A DNA stretch of 64,000 nt from Alentia gelatinosa. Taxonomy: Eukaryota; Annelida; Polychaeta; Phyllodocida; Polynoidae. The stretch's first letter is position 1; each line of letters begins with the position of its first letter. The position numbers and the translations under genes are program-made. Where the stretch lies: assembly GCA_950022655.1 (NCBI GenBank), contig OX465590.1, forward strand, positions 45,095,718-45,159,717. The letters are read 5' to 3'. Positions 40,704-52,310 of the stretch are shown piece after piece. The notes below the pieces were generated by a model. That model ran no database searches. It had not been told where the DNA came from and saw only the letters and a program-made list of their open reading frames with translations.

Positions 40704-40844
40704 AGCTGCTTCATTCGAACAAGCACGACCTGGTAAGGTCTGGCCTCTACAATAAATACAATAAGTGTGCGTCATGTTAGAACTATATCAGAATGTGTAG
40801 GAGTGTTTGGAAGCCATGTTGGAACACAATGTCCACTGCTGGCT

Positions 40845-41545
40845 GCGAAATAAGGCCTGTTTCCAATGGCCGATTTCCCATCACCGATCTACAGTCGGGA
40901 ACCACCGACGGACTTTTGTCACTGCTGACCCCAAATCGGTCAATGGAAACGATGCAGCTCGTGAAATGACCCACAACCTTTTCTGCTTAGATAATGCAAT
41001 ATGGCACCATCCACTACTGAGTGAAAGCTTGCACAGTGAGTAAAAACTACTACCCTCACAAATTTTTCTATACGGACGCACAGTCAGTGGCACCACAGAG
41101 AGACTTTCTGTGTAACTAAAAACATCTCTGCCATTTTCATCGGCCAATGGAAACAGGCCAATGAAGCCATTTTCCACTGGCTTATAAAAATGGCACCGAT
41201 TAATTGAGTTCTCCTAATTATTGTTAGATGGTGGCCAGCGACTGCACATCAGTGTCTAAAAATCAGTGAGGGTGCTGAGTATGCTTTGTTTCTGCCGCAT
41301 TCATCCATACTGACAGAATCGTCTTCCAAACCCAATAGCCATCACCGACAATTTTAAACCCCTTTGATTCTTTCAGAAGGTGCAGAAGTCATTTGATGGT
41401 GCCCATTGCATATTGTATGCACAATCAATCGGTGACCACTTCTTGCATGCCTGTTTCCTTTCACCGATCTAGCGTCGGTGGTTCCCGACTGCAGATCGGT
41501 GGTGAATAGTCAGCCAGTGGAAAATGGCTTATACGTGATCTACTG
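40845..41545. repeat. MITE family with GGCCTGTTTCCAATGG ends, two pieces
   Basis: 40,850-41,215 runs from ggcctgtttccaatggccga to ccaatggaaacaggcc and ccattttccactggctta. 41,445-41,540 repeats tgcctgtttcctttcaccga, ggtggttcccgactgcagat and ccagtggaaaatggctta. A third piece is at 48,020-48,140. Short ORFs across these are not genes. Confidence 0.6.
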
Positions 41546-41788
41546 GAAGGCAAATAATCCATGACCTAATTCTCTGATCCGTGCAGGAAATACACACCAC
41601 GGTCAATATGAGTACTTTAGCACTTTGTCTTGGTGCTTTCACTGTGTAGACTTCCCATCTCACATATTTCAACCATTTAATTTAATTTGTCCGCTTAACA
41701 AATGGTATATTATACTAACTATATTTCGGGATATCCGTAAAACAGAAATGATTCGGATATCACATGATTATTTTCTTTCTATTGTCCA
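41546..41788. other. Short spacer, no gene seen
   Basis: A 71-aa ORF (41,625-41,840) runs into the next MITE and shows no domain. Confidence 0.3.
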
Positions 41789-42075
41789 GGGACCTGTTTC
41801 ACTAGTTTCCCGACATGTCTGTGACATTATACAGACGTAAGGGTTGTCTAGTTTCGTAGCTGCCCTTAGGTATAGACAGACCCCAAACATAAGAATTAGA
41901 CAAATCTACACATCATGGACCGGTTTCACTAGTTTTGTGAAAAAAGACATGAAAAGCGGCATCAACAGTGCAAGCAAGAATGGACAAAAGTAAGTCTAAT
42001 GTCTAGTTCTCATGAAACCGGACACACCATCTAGACACCATCTAGACATGTCACGAAACTAGTGAAACAGGTCCC
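41789..42075. repeat. GGGACCTGTTTCACTAG MITE, inverted relative to 20.7 kb
   Basis: gggacctgtttcactagttt ... aaactagtgaaacaggtccc. tacacatcatggaccggttt, gcggcatcaacagtgcaagc and accatctagacaccatctag match 20,746-21,055 in inverse. Confidence 0.8.
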
Positions 42076-42144
42076 AGTTCTCATGTAGAAGCCTTCACGT
42101 CACATGATTATTATTACATATGAAATATCCTACTCTAAAGCTGG

Positions 42145-42475
42145 ATGCCCATCTACCGATTTAGGGTTGAACGATTAGTTCCCAAATAGTATAGGGGTCG
42201 GTCACCTTGTGACAGGCAAATTACGTAACCCCTCGCTCGACCTGCACACTGATAAAATCGGTGTATGGTCCACTAATCGCTGGGGGAGGGCAAAAACCAA
42301 AGAAACCGAGTGTTCCCTAATCGCTAGGTATCCTTGCCTAGCTGTCCTACATCTACCGACTCCGTTAGGATGGCTCGGCTGAGACAAATAACCCTCCGTT
42401 TGTCGCCGACAAACGTACATAAATGTTCCGAAATCGGGAGATGGGCATTGGGCTTAAACACCATGCACCCATACG
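42145..42475 (+). repeat. Palindrome-rich MITE (CCCATCTACCGATTT ends)
   Basis: gatgcccatctaccgattta ... aaatcgggagatgggcat. Inside are tgcctagctgtcctacatct, accgactccgttaggatggc and gtcgccgacaaacgtacata. An inverted relative is at 42,850-43,130. ORFs of 66-78 aa over it are artefacts. Confidence 0.65.
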
Positions 42476-42849
42476 ATGACTGAGAATGGGTGCCTCTAAG
42501 ACTCTTAAGGTTGTATACATGCAAAATTCAATACATTTCAAATAAATGTTACTCTGTACTTCCGAGAATGGTTTACAATATCCGGTGTGCATGAGCAATA
42601 CCTAAAATTTACAATCAAAGTCTTATTTTCATCACATAATGCTCTTTAGAAAATCCTAGTTCATTTTGCTGAATTATAAACTTATCGAAGACTACTCTTC
42701 AGAGATAACCTCTTGATATTCACTACAGACACCACCTCTTGATAGTCACTACAGAGATCACCGGGTAAGTCGTCAGGTGGTGTTAAATTCAAGGATCGCC
42801 GTCTATAAGGCCTGTTTCTATTGGCCAGCGAGAACAGTGTAGATTTTCT
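42476..42849. other. Spacer, no gene seen
   Basis: 42,725-42,790 contains caccgggtaagtcgtcaggt, similar to words of the 46-kb array. The rest is AT-rich. Confidence 0.3.
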
Positions 42850-43130
42850 GTGTTTTCCTTAAGCCCAATGCCATCTACCGATTTCGGAACATTTATGTAC
42901 GTTTGTCGGCAACAAACGGGCAGTAATTTGTCTCAGGCAAGCCATCCTAACGGAGTCGGTAGATGTAGGACAGCTAGGCAAGGCTACCCATCGATTAGTG
43001 AACCACCTCCTTCAGACGTCCTTTTGTCGCCGACAAGTTGTGGTTTCAAAGTTTCAAAATCGGTGGGTATCAGTTTGTCAACATGTTGATAAATGTTGTC
43101 GGTGACAACAGAACGTTGGGAAAGGAGGGT
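42850..43130 (-). repeat. Inverted relative of the 42.1-kb MITE
   Basis: ccaatgccatctaccgattt, ggaacatttatgtacgtttg, ccatcctaacggagtcggta and gatgtaggacagctaggcaa mirror 42,300-42,470. The far end is diverged (aaaatcggtgggtatcag). Confidence 0.6.
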
Positions 43131-43239
43131 TGATTGGTTGGCCGGTTTCCGAACTCTACATGATATTCACTTGGCTGTCGCCTCGTTCATATCACTGAAA
43201 CGAGTGTGCATATGGCTAAAACTTGTTAGTTTCTTCTAT

Positions 43240-43585
43240 ATTATTATCCACCGAATACAAACTGCCCATAGAAAACACATAGGCAGTGTTTATGGACATA
43301 CCTGGCGCATACAAATATGTTGTATGCTCCGGATGGCGCATACGGAAAAATAGTGCGTATGGAAAAATAGTGCATAACTAAAATGAACTGATATCGAAAT
43401 GTCACTTGTGCAGAAAAGGTGAATAATAAATATAATATAGACTAGTTTCAGATAAAAGCGGTTGTATGCTCCTCGGAGTTGACTGTGCGCAATATCCTCC
43501 CATACGCTCGGATATTACTACGCGTCAACTCCTCTGAGCATACAGCCGCTTGTATCTGAAACCAGTCAATATTGTGTATGCATCT
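43240..43585. repeat. Palindromic MITE, first of a tandem trio
   Basis: Close relative of 9,427-9,770: attatccaccgaatacaaac, cataggcagtgtttatgg, then the hairpin gactagtttcagataaaagc / gcttgtatctgaaaccagtc. It follows an inverted partial copy of the 1.39-kb block (43,155-43,236). Confidence 0.75.
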
Positions 43586-44151
43586 TTTATTTCCCACCGA
43601 TTACGGAGTCTCCATAGGAAATGTATAGGGCACCTGGGAAACAACTACCCGGAGATTCTGACAGGTCAGAATCTCCTGCAGGAGATTCCGGAAAAAAAGT
43701 CCTGTCCATAATGAGGTCAAATCATCATGTACTTCCAAATAAGTTTCTTGAATATTCATTCAATGTTAATTATTTAGAAGCAATCATAATAATCTCATTT
43801 ACCGTCAGAAATCGTTGTAATAATACACTTTGCATGCTAAAAGTACAGGTTAATGGCGAACTTTATTATTGGTGTAAGGCTACACCGAATTACTGCCAGC
43901 TTAACAGTGCTGTGGTGTCTGGAACTAAATGAATAACAGAAACATCTTTATTGCAATAGATTTGTTATTAATCTTGTAGGTGGGTAATAAATACAATAAC
44001 GACTGGTTTTGCATACGAGTGACCGTAATCTCCTTGTAGTTGACAACATAATATCCTCGCTAATCGCTCGGATATTACTACGCGTCAACTCCTCGATGCA
44101 TACGGTCGCTTGTATCTGAAACCAGTCAATATTGTGTATGCATCTTTTATT
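43586..44151. repeat. Palindromic MITE, second of the trio
   Basis: Body ccgattacggagtctccata, ctacccggagattc, atgaggtcaaatcatcat, ggtgtaaggctacac. The hairpin (43,998-44,130) has mismatched arms: the left is of the 44.5-kb type (tttgcatacgagtgaccgta) and the right ends like the 9.7-kb type (gcttgtatctgaaaccagt). The 103-aa ORF at 43,621-43,932 is broken in the third copy. Confidence 0.75.
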
Positions 44152-44638
44152 ACCCACTGATTACGGAGTATCCATAGGAAATGTATAGGGCACCTAGAAA
44201 CAACTACCCGGAGATTCCGGAAAAATAGTCCTGTCAATAATGAGGTCAAATCATCATTCGAAATAAGTTTCTTGAATATTCATTCAATGTTGATTATTCA
44301 GAAGCAATCATAATTATCTCATTTACCATCAGAAATCATTGTAATAATACACTTTGCATGCTAATGGCAAATTTTATTATTGGTGTAAGTCTACACGGAA
44401 TTACTGCAACGCTTAACAGTACTGTGGTGTCTGGAACTAAAAGTATAACAGAAACTTCTTTATTGAAATAGATTTGTTATTAATCTTGTAGGTGGGTAAC
44501 AAATACAATAACGACTGGTTTTGCATACGAGTGACCGTAATCTCCTCGTAATTGACAACGTAATATCCTTATCGCTCGGATATTACTACGCGTCAACTAC
44601 TCAGAGATTACGGTACACAAAACCAGTCATTATTGTGT
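44152..44638. repeat. Palindromic MITE, third of the trio
   Basis: Same body as the second copy with small deletions. Hairpin ttttgcatacgagtgaccgt ... acggtacacaaaaccagtc around aattgac - gatattactacgcgtcaact. Confidence 0.75.
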
Positions 44639-44639
44639 A

Positions 44640-44798
44640 TCTCTCCTGCCCTCGTACCGCCGACACGCGGCGGATCTCCCCCGCACGACGCCCCCGCCGG
44701 GGGAACGTCGTCTTCATCAAACTGCTCCCGTCTCGTCATATGTCGCCGGCGCATCATGGAATCGTTGCTCGGGGCCGATGTGCAGATAAATACGAGAG
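44640..44798 (+). CDS. Candidate first exon with CpG-rich 5' region
   Basis: A CpG-rich segment (44,645-44,755) leads to ATG at 44,756 and 14 codons (MESLLGADVQINTR), then agag|gtaaat, a good splice donor with GT at 44,799-44,800. The exon would end in phase 1. It starts abruptly after the palindromic element. I do not recognise the peptide. It could be the 5' end of a host gene running to the right, but phase 1 does not join directly to the exon at 49,058, which needs two leading bases. Confidence 0.28.
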
Positions 44799-44954
44799 GT
44801 AAATACTTGTCGCCGCCAGTCACAGCTACCCACAGCCATATCACGCATACCGGAAGTCACCCACAGCCATATCACGTATACCGGAAGTCGGCTTGTTTAC
44901 TTCCTGTACATGCGCATGCGCTGTTCACCTGTTGCTTTCACTGCACGCCACAAA

Positions 44955-45055
44955 CATGAAACAAGTCAGACTTATATCAAACAAGTCAGACTTATATTAA
45001 AAAAGTCAGACTTATATTTAATAAGTTAAACTTATATCAAACAAGTCAAACTCAT
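44955..45055 (+). repeat. 20-bp tandem repeat, 5 copies
   Basis: Unit aacaagtcagacttatatca with a few changes. Confidence 0.85.
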
Positions 45056-45064
45056 CCGGTTTTA

Positions 45065-46117
45065 AGATAGTAGGAGGTTTAGTATGGAGTCTCCGTATTA
45101 GGTGGACAATAGTAAAAAGTTGTATTCTACTCAGTAACGATTTGGCTTAGTATGGAGACTGTGTATTAGGTGGACCATGATAAAAAGCCATATTCTAATC
45201 AGTAGCGATCTGTAGGAGTTTTAGTATAAAGTCTCCGTATTAGGTGGACAATAATAAAAGGCCATATTCTACTCAGTAGCAATCTTAGGAGGTTTAGTAT
45301 GGAGTCTCCGTATTAGGTGGACAATAATAAAAAGCCGTATTCTACTCAGTAGTTACCTTTAGGAGGTTTAGTATGGAGATTCCGTATTAGGTGGACAATA
45401 GTAAAAAGTTGTATTCTACTAAGTAGTTACCTATAGGAGGTCTAGTATGTAGTCTCCGTATTAGGTTGACAATAGTAAAAAGCCGTATTCTACTCAGTAG
45501 TAATCTGTAGGCCGCATAGGTTCCATATTAGGTGGAAAATAAAAAGCTGTACTGAGAAGCAACCTTTAGGAGGTTTAGTATGGAGTCTCCAAATTAGGTG
45601 GGTAGTAATATTCTATTCGGTAGCAATCCGTAGAAGGTTCAGTATGGAGTCCCCGTATTAGGTGGACAATAGTAAAAAGCCGTATTCTACTCTATAGCGA
45701 TCTGTAGGCCGCGTAGGTTCCATATTAGGTGGCTAATAAAAAGCCATATTCTACTCAGTAGCGATCTTTAGGAGGTTCAGTATGGAGTCTCCGTATTAGG
45801 TGGACAAGAATAAAAAGCCATATTCTACTCAGTAGCGATCCGTAGAAGGTTCAGTATGGAGTCTCCGTATTAGGTGGGTAGTAAAAAGCTATATTCTATT
45901 CAGTAGCGATCTGTAGGAGGTTTAGTATGGAGTCTCCGTATTAGGTGGGTAGTAAAAAGCCATATTATATTCAGTAGCGATCCGTAGAACTAGAAGGCTC
46001 AGTATGGAGTCTCCGTATTAGGAGGACAATAGTAAAAAGCCATTTTCTATTCAGTAGCGATCCGTAGAAGGCTCAGTATGGAGTCTCCGTATTAGGTGGA
46101 CAATAGTAAAAAGTCCA
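45065..46117 (+). repeat. ~74-bp minisatellite, about 14 copies
   Basis: Unit: aggaggtttagtatggagtc, tccgtattaggtggacaata, gtaaaaagccgtattctact, cagtagcgatctg. Length varies by partial deletion. One isolated unit is at 22,478-22,560. Confidence 0.93.
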
Positions 46118-46395
46118 GCTCTCTTTGTTTAAAACGCGAAGCAGGGACTGGCGGCAGATAAGGCGGCAGTCACACTTGTTTGTTTGTCAGCTGGAGGCGG
46201 TTTACAAATCCCCACAGGATACACACTGCCCCCGCCTGAACACGTCACGTGACTCGCCGCCCCCCTGGTGGCAGATGGATGCCGGAGATGCGCGCGTAGC
46301 TTTTGACAAGAGCCCCCTCTGACGGCGAAGCTGTGTCCGCCATTAGCGTCAGGGAACGCGGGGTTAGCGCTACACTCCCGCTACTGAGACCCGGC
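46118..46395. promoter_or_regulatory. CpG-rich segment between two arrays, CTCF-like and E-box sites
   Basis: CpG density rises sharply. cacgtcacgtgactc (46,241-46,255) holds an E-box, and ccccctggtggcag (46,261-46,274) matches about 12 of 14 positions of the CTCF core on the minus strand. Also has gatgcgcgcg. No ORF with a domain. Could be a promoter or insulator (inference). Confidence 0.3.
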
Positions 46396-47935
46396 GTGTA
46401 CACTAGACGATTGTAGGTGACCATTATTGAATTTAGCACCACTTGACGACTTACCCGCCGTTTACACTAGCCGACTATAGTTGGCAATTCTTGAATTTAG
46501 CACCACCTGATGATTTACCCGGCGTTTACGCTATAGACGATTATAGGCGGCGATTCTTGAATATAGCACCACCTGGTGACTAACCTGGCATTTACAATCG
46601 ACGATTATAGGCAGCGATTCTTGAATTTAGCATGACTTACCCGGTATTTACACTAGATGATTATAGGCAGTGATTCTTGAATTTAACACCACCTGATGAC
46701 TTACCCGGTGTTTACACTAGATGATTATAGGCGGTGATTCTTGAATTTAACACCACCTGATGACTTACCTGGCCATTGTGACGATTGTAGATCGTCAAGC
46801 CAGTAGTCATCAGGTTGTAGCAATATCCACTGTAAAAGTCGTCGACCATAGAATATACCCGAGCGTTTACAATAACGACTGTAAGTTTTCACAGAATCGC
46901 AGCCCATGTAGACGACTAATTCAAACCGGCTTGAAATAGTTGTTTGCTTTAAAACATGTCCAATAGTCATCAAGTGGTGCCGAATTGAGTAATCTGACGT
47001 AATCAGATGATCTGCGGTCGCCACGGCCTGTCGTTTACATTAGACGATTTCAGTCATTTTACTGCTGAAGGTTGTGAGGAGGTGCAAAATCCCAGAATAT
47101 GTTGCCAGAATCGTCTAGTGTAAACGCTGGGTAACCCAGCATTTACACTAGACGATATAAGTTGGCGATTCTTGAATTTAGCACCACTTGACGACTTACC
47201 TGGGGTTTATATGAGATGATTATAGGCAGCAACTTTTGAATTTCATGTTCTCCTATTGTTATTGTACTTATAACATATGACATACCTGTAAATATGTTGG
47301 TATAACTGAAGATGACTATGATAAAGTTGAATTTGTTACTGGCCACTGGAGCCTACTGAAAACAGGGTTCTACCCTAGTAGACCCTCCAGTCTAAATAAA
47401 AGATCTAAAAAAAAAAGATCTAAAAAAAAAATTTAGCACCACCTGATGACTTACCCGGCATTTACACAAGATAATTGTAGGCGACGATTCTTGAGTTTAA
47501 CACCACCTGACGACTTACCCAGCGTTTACACTAGACGATTATAGGCAGCGATTCTTGAATTTAGCACCACCTGACGACTTACCCAGTGTTTTAACTAGAC
47601 GATTATAGGTGGCGATACATTCATTTAGCACCACATCATGCCTTAGACAATTATGAGCAGGGATTCTTGAATTTAGCACCACCTGACAACTTACCTGGCA
47701 TTTACACTAGATGATTATGGGCACCTTACCTAAATCTTTCAATTTAGCACCACTTGAAGAATTACCTGTGATTTTGGGCAGCGATTCTTGAATTACGCAC
47801 ACCCTAATGAATTACCTGGCATTTCCACTAGACGATTATAGGCAGCGTTTCTTGAATCTAACACCACCTGATGACTTACCTGCCATTTATACTGGACGAT
47901 TATGGGCAACTATTCTCGAATTAAGAACCACCTTA
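46396..47935 (+). repeat. ~64-bp tandem array, about 15 units, interrupted
   Basis: Unit: gcaccacctgacgacttacc, cggcgtttacactagacgat, tataggcggcgattcttgaa, ttta. The array is broken by 46,785-47,125 (the single-copy flank also seen at 27,890-28,020 in inverse) and by 47,225-47,430 (unrelated DNA). Confidence 0.85.
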
Positions 47936-48019
47936 CGACCTTTTCACCCAGTGACGATGTTTTCACTCAGTGTTCACATTTTATTGACTTTCAGACATAC
48001 ATTGCATAATCTAAGCAGA

Positions 48020-48140
48020 AAAGATTGTCATTGACCGATTTTGCGTCTGGCAGTGCTAAAGATCCGTCGGTGGTTCCTGACTTTAGATCGTTGACGAGAA
48101 ATCAGCCAATGGAAACTGGCCTTATAGAGATATGTCTATA
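48020..48140 (+). repeat. Fragment of the 40.9-kb MITE family
   Basis: ttgaccgattttgcgtct, gatccgtcggtggttcct and cagccaatggaaactggcct match 40,870-40,950 and 41,460-41,520. Confidence 0.5.
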
Positions 48141-49057
48141 CTGGGACTCGAGTGGCTATCATTACTTTATTTTATTAGAACAGTGTTTATTCATTTCGGT
48201 ACAGTTCTTGCATTGACAGCATCACATAAAAAAAGGTCACAAGGTACATTTTTCTGCCCTGCCCTAGAGGGCTTATTTCAACCTTGTGGTCAGTGACCAG
48301 CTCTCTGTTTTTTGTTGATTTTTAAATGTAACATTACCAAATTCTCTAGCAAAGAACTGACTACCTGAACTTACTTACTTTAAGGAAATGTGCCACCTTA
48401 GTGCAGAATTCGTTCAAATTTATTGATAAACAATTATTCAAATAAATCTTATAGACTTTTACCACTAACTTAGGTAATTTACAGTAATAGGGTTAGTACT
48501 AATTGAGTTTGTATCACATTAACAGCATTGAGACTTATATGATCAACAGTTTCGTCAACATATCTTAGAGGTGCAGTGTACATCTAAAGACAATTGGCAA
48601 AAGACAAGACATGGTGAAGATGAATAATGGCATGAAGAGAACAATAGATGAAACCAAATACGACAATACCGGACTGTGGATTGAATGATAAAAGAGGTTT
48701 AAAATGTAACACGAAGGGGTTGGACGTCACAATAATTCCTGTCTTCTCACATTTCCTTATACAGTCTATCAGGGAACCTGTATTTCCTTTCCTCCCTTAA
48801 CATTCCACATACAGTGTTTTCTACTAGAATCCTGTTTCTTAAGTTCCTTGAGGAACAAAGTGATGTCTAAATCATTGGCATGGAATAACCTCTGTCTGAG
48901 AATGAAAGCCTTTGCATGAAGTAAGATAAAATTCGCGAGTTTGACATGGGTGTGAGAGGTTGGGACATGGCTACAACTGCCCAAAAGAAATACAATACCT
49001 GAAATAGCTATCACTACTTCTGTGTTAGTAATTTCTTTTATTGCTTGTCTTTTTCAG
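48141..49057. other. Low-repeat spacer, possible intron
   Basis: The least repetitive stretch of the window. ORFs are short (81 aa at most). It ends in a strong pyrimidine tract and acceptor (ttgcttgtctttttcag), which suggests the right part is intron. Confidence 0.35.
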
Positions 49058-49117
49058 CTGGTCTCCTGTGGATAAGCACACTAAGATCGTAGAAGTCGGG
49101 ATTTACTTCTCCCAGTG
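49058..49117 (+). CDS. Candidate internal host exon, 60 bp
   Basis: Bounded by a textbook acceptor (attgcttgtctttttcag| at 49,057) and donor (cagtg|gtaagt at 49,118). Only one forward frame is open, giving WSPVDKHTKIVEVGIYFSQ with one base before and two after. The other two frames have stops. I do not recognise the protein. Both splice sites and the single open frame agree, and no repeat covers it. Neighbouring exons were not found within the window. Confidence 0.5.
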
Positions 49118-49780
49118 GTAAGTTGATTCCTTTGATCTTATTTTTCTTGTTTTAAAACTTTTATTACCATATTTCATCACATGTGATCTTTCTTCTTTCC
49201 TCCATAACATGTGTCCTTCCAGCTAAAGCATTTCCTGGACAATAAATTTGTAGCCACAAATATCTTATCTTAAGATATTGACAGAATGTTGTGAAGCTAT
49301 TACATTACATAATATTAAGTAATATAATATATATAGCTCCACCCTGATAGGATAATACATTCTTTATGAAGAGATTCTATAACGCTATACCATATATATA
49401 TTGGCCGATGAAAAGGGCGTAGAATTTCCATGTCAATATTTCATCATGGATGCTGATATTTTATTGGGGGGTCACCTCCGACGTGAGATAAATGTCACTC
49501 AATAATAGTTTGAGTTTCCTCAACGATAATCCTTATTAACACCGGTAAAGGTCACGGATAGAGTTTATTCTGTTTAATTAAGAATCTGGCGTTTTGGATG
49601 GCGTCAGGGGGCTCTTACAGTAGTGATGTGCCCTTTGGGACACTGACGCCTGAAAACGGTCGCTAATGACTGAAAAACAACCCCAGGGTTTGAGTCGTGT
49701 GGGGTAGACGCCATGTATGGTTACGCCTGGTAAAGGGAGCAATGAAACATAATCTACCCGCACGAGGAGATGCCAACACA
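49118..49780. other. Spacer after the candidate exon, no gene seen
   Basis: AT-rich up to about 49,400. No acceptor or donor pair strong enough to call. A 67-aa minus ORF at 49,578-49,781 has no domain. Confidence 0.3.
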
Positions 49781-50460
49781 CATGAAACCCACCGTGTGAA
49801 TTCCACTTAACAAGGAACAGAATCTCATGAGATTCTAAACCTTGCTGGGTACATGAATCCCACCGTGTAAATTCAACTTAACAAGGAACAGAATCTCATG
49901 AGATTCTGAACCCTGATAGGTACATGAATCCCACCGTGTGAATTCCACTTACCAAGGAACAGAATCCAATGAGATTTTGAACCCTGCGAGGTACATGAAA
50001 CCCACCGTTTGAAATCCACTTAACAAGGAACAGAATCTCATGAGATTCTGAACCTTGCGAGGTACATGAATCCCACCGTGTGATTTCAACTTAACAAGGA
50101 ACAGAATCTCATGAGATTCTGAACCCTGATAAGTACATGAATCCCACCATGTGAATTCCACTTAACAAGGAACAGAATCTCATGAAATTTTGAACGCTGT
50201 GAGGTACATGAATCCCACCGTGTGAATTCCACTTACCAAGGAACAGAATCTCATGAAATTTTGAACCCTGGGAGGTACATGAATCCCACCGTTTGAAATC
50301 CACTTAACAAGGAACAGAATCTCATGAGATTCTGAACTCTGTGAGGTACATGAATCCCACTGTGTGAATTACACTTACCAGGGAACAGAATCTCATGAAA
50401 TTTTGAACCCTGGGAGGTACATGAATCCCACCGTTTGAAATCCACTTAAGTGGGATTCAC
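49781..50460 (+). repeat. 71-bp minisatellite, about 9 copies
   Basis: Unit: gtacatgaatcccaccgtgt, gaattccacttaacaaggaa, cagaatctcatgagattctg, aaccctgcgag. The first 12 bases (gtacatgaatcc) resemble the start of the 46-bp unit at 16 kb. The array ends in an inverted partial unit (gtgggattcacacgatggg). ORFs at multiples of 142 bp are artefacts. Confidence 0.93.
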
Positions 50461-51052
50461 ACGATGGGACAAATGGACCTGAGACTGGTGTACTTCACAC
50501 CTTTGCACCAGTCGGTTACTTTTTCCAGCTGGGTACAAAGTTTCACAAATTAGGGTGTTCTACAGTCTCAGGGTAACATGGCGGATTCAATTCACATGGG
50601 AAGACTTACCAGGTACATAGTCTCACCCCTACAAAACCTGACAAATTTTGTCCACTGTTGCTTGCACTGTTGGTGCCCCTGTTAATGTCTGTCTAGGCCT
50701 AATGTCACAAAACTACTGAAACAGGTCCCTGGTGAAGGGAGAAAAGACCCAGCCTCTGGCCGCACAACGAGATGCCAACACCACTGCTCATACTTGGTGG
50801 CTTTTAATCCAAGGGAAAAACCCTCATCACTGGTCAGGAACAAGCCAACCTCAGTATCGGGTGGGTCCCGCTTTTTCCCTTCCCCTTTATTGTTTATTTA
50901 GTGCCACTTATTGCTGGTTCATCGGCATGTTATTGTTGGGTTACCGGTCTGGAATTGCGCTTTATTTGTTGATTTTGCTGGATGATGTTTCTGTTGTGCA
51001 CACAGGGGGAGCGGGCAGTTGACCAGGGAAGGGGCCGGGTACAGGATTCAGG
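50461..51052. other. No gene seen; MITE fragment
   Basis: 50,650-50,730 (ccactgttgcttgcactgtt, aaaactactgaaacaggtcc) is a partial GGGACCTGTTTCACTAG element. The 96-aa ORF at 50,732-51,022 has a hydrophobic middle (YCLFSATYCWFIGMLLLGY) but no recognised domain. Confidence 0.35.
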
Positions 51053-51620
51053 GATGTTTTAAAGGCATATCAGACAATTTGGCCTGAAAATTTAAACTCA
51101 TGTCATTCTCCCGATAATTGAATATGATGAGCTTAAAGTTTAAGGCCCGGCGTCCACCTACTACGATAGAATCGTAGACCTCCCGATATGGCACCGATAC
51201 AAAATGTCAAAATCGGTGCCATATCGGGAAGGTGCAAAATTGTAGACATATGTCTAGACATGCCAATCCACCATGCGTTGTATGGGGTTTTTATTGGTGT
51301 CTAATCGCATAAAACATGGTCGACTGCCCCAATATCAGGTACCCTTCCGACGCGATTTTGATTTTTTTATCGGTAGGTGCATCGTAGACCATATCGGTGC
51401 CATATCGTAGTAGGTGGACACCGGGCCTTATACAGCATATATCTGACTTAAAAATCGGAGGTCACCGTGCTAGTTTTTGATTTAGAGATCAATATCATCA
51501 TAACATTATAATTGAAAATACAGAAATTCTAAAAAAAAAATTTCACATAGTAAAACCCATGATATTTAGCTCCTACTTTCACAGATTATAGGAAATGAAT
51601 ATTACTGCAAATTTATGTTT
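51053..51620 (-). repeat. Family X repeat, split by a MITE
   Basis: ggcatatcagacaatttggc and ctgaaaatttaaactcatgt, then, after the insertion, catatatctgacttaaaaat and aggtcaccgtgctagttttt. This is the inverse of 38,041-38,320 and 3,071-3,380. Confidence 0.65.
51143..51428. mobile_element. MITE, AGGCCCGGCGTCCACC ends, inserted in family X
   Basis: aggcccggcgtccacctact and agtaggtggacaccgggcct are inverse. The left flank has TTA; the right flank is TAT, so the duplication is imperfect. Inside, ccgatatggcaccgat and atcggtgccatatcgg pair. A rearranged relative is at 8,767-9,003. Confidence 0.75.
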
Positions 51621-52007
51621 TTGAGTTTTATAGGTCACCATACTTGTTTATAAAAAGATTAAAGAAACCCATATTTCTCAGGTCATTCCCTATGCAAACT
51701 AGGCCAATGTGAATTTTAGATTAAATAAACTGGAGAAAATCTTCAATTTACTTACTCAGAATTAGAAGGAATCCGAAGAAATGAAGTTTTGACCGATAAC
51801 TGACTTCATCAGATAACTGATAATCACCACATGACGCCACTGTAAATTGTAGGAAATGCCTCTAATCGTTGACAAAGTATGGACACCACATAAACAGACG
51901 AGTTGCGCAGTTTACACAACTATAATTATTTATAAAGCAGCTTCATTTTCACAATGTTTCATCCATATTCTTATCAATATTTCAGGTTTTTATTTACATA
52001 CACAAGA
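51621..52007. other. No gene seen
   Basis: AT-rich. One 67-aa ORF (51,856-52,059) without a domain. Confidence 0.3.
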
Positions 52008-52150
52008 TAAACTGATACCAGATACAGGCGGCCGTATTCTCCTCAAACTAGACGTCTAGTAATATCCGAACAAATTTGAGGATATTACGGCGGGTCTAGT
52101 CCGAGGAGATTAATACCGCTTTTATCTGAAACCAGTTAATATTGTACTTA
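52008..52150. repeat. Palindromic-MITE hairpin, diverged
   Basis: ggcggccgtattctcctcaa, aatatccgaacaaatttgag, gtccgaggagattaat, cttttatctgaaaccagtta. It has the same right terminus as the 9.4-kb family but a different stem. Confidence 0.55.
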
Positions 52151-52189
52151 CTTTTCAGCATTGAAAATTATAACTTTTTAAACCAAGTA

Positions 52190-52310
52190 TAAATAAACAA
52201 TACTCTATTAGTTTGGATGCGCCGCAACCATCTCCGAGGCCAAGTGACAATTACAGCCCATCCAAACGAGTGGAGTATTTTTTACTTTATGATTCGAGTA
52301 CAGTTCTTGA
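52190..52310. repeat. GAACCGCACTCG-family foldback
   Basis: caatactctattagtttgga, tgcgccgcaaccatc, acagcccatccaaacgagtg, gattcgagtacagttcttga. Confidence 0.6.

Noticed and set aside
43621..43932. 103-aa ORF in the palindromic element
   Set aside because: The third tandem copy (44.2-44.4 kb) has frame-breaking deletions; the element is non-autonomous.
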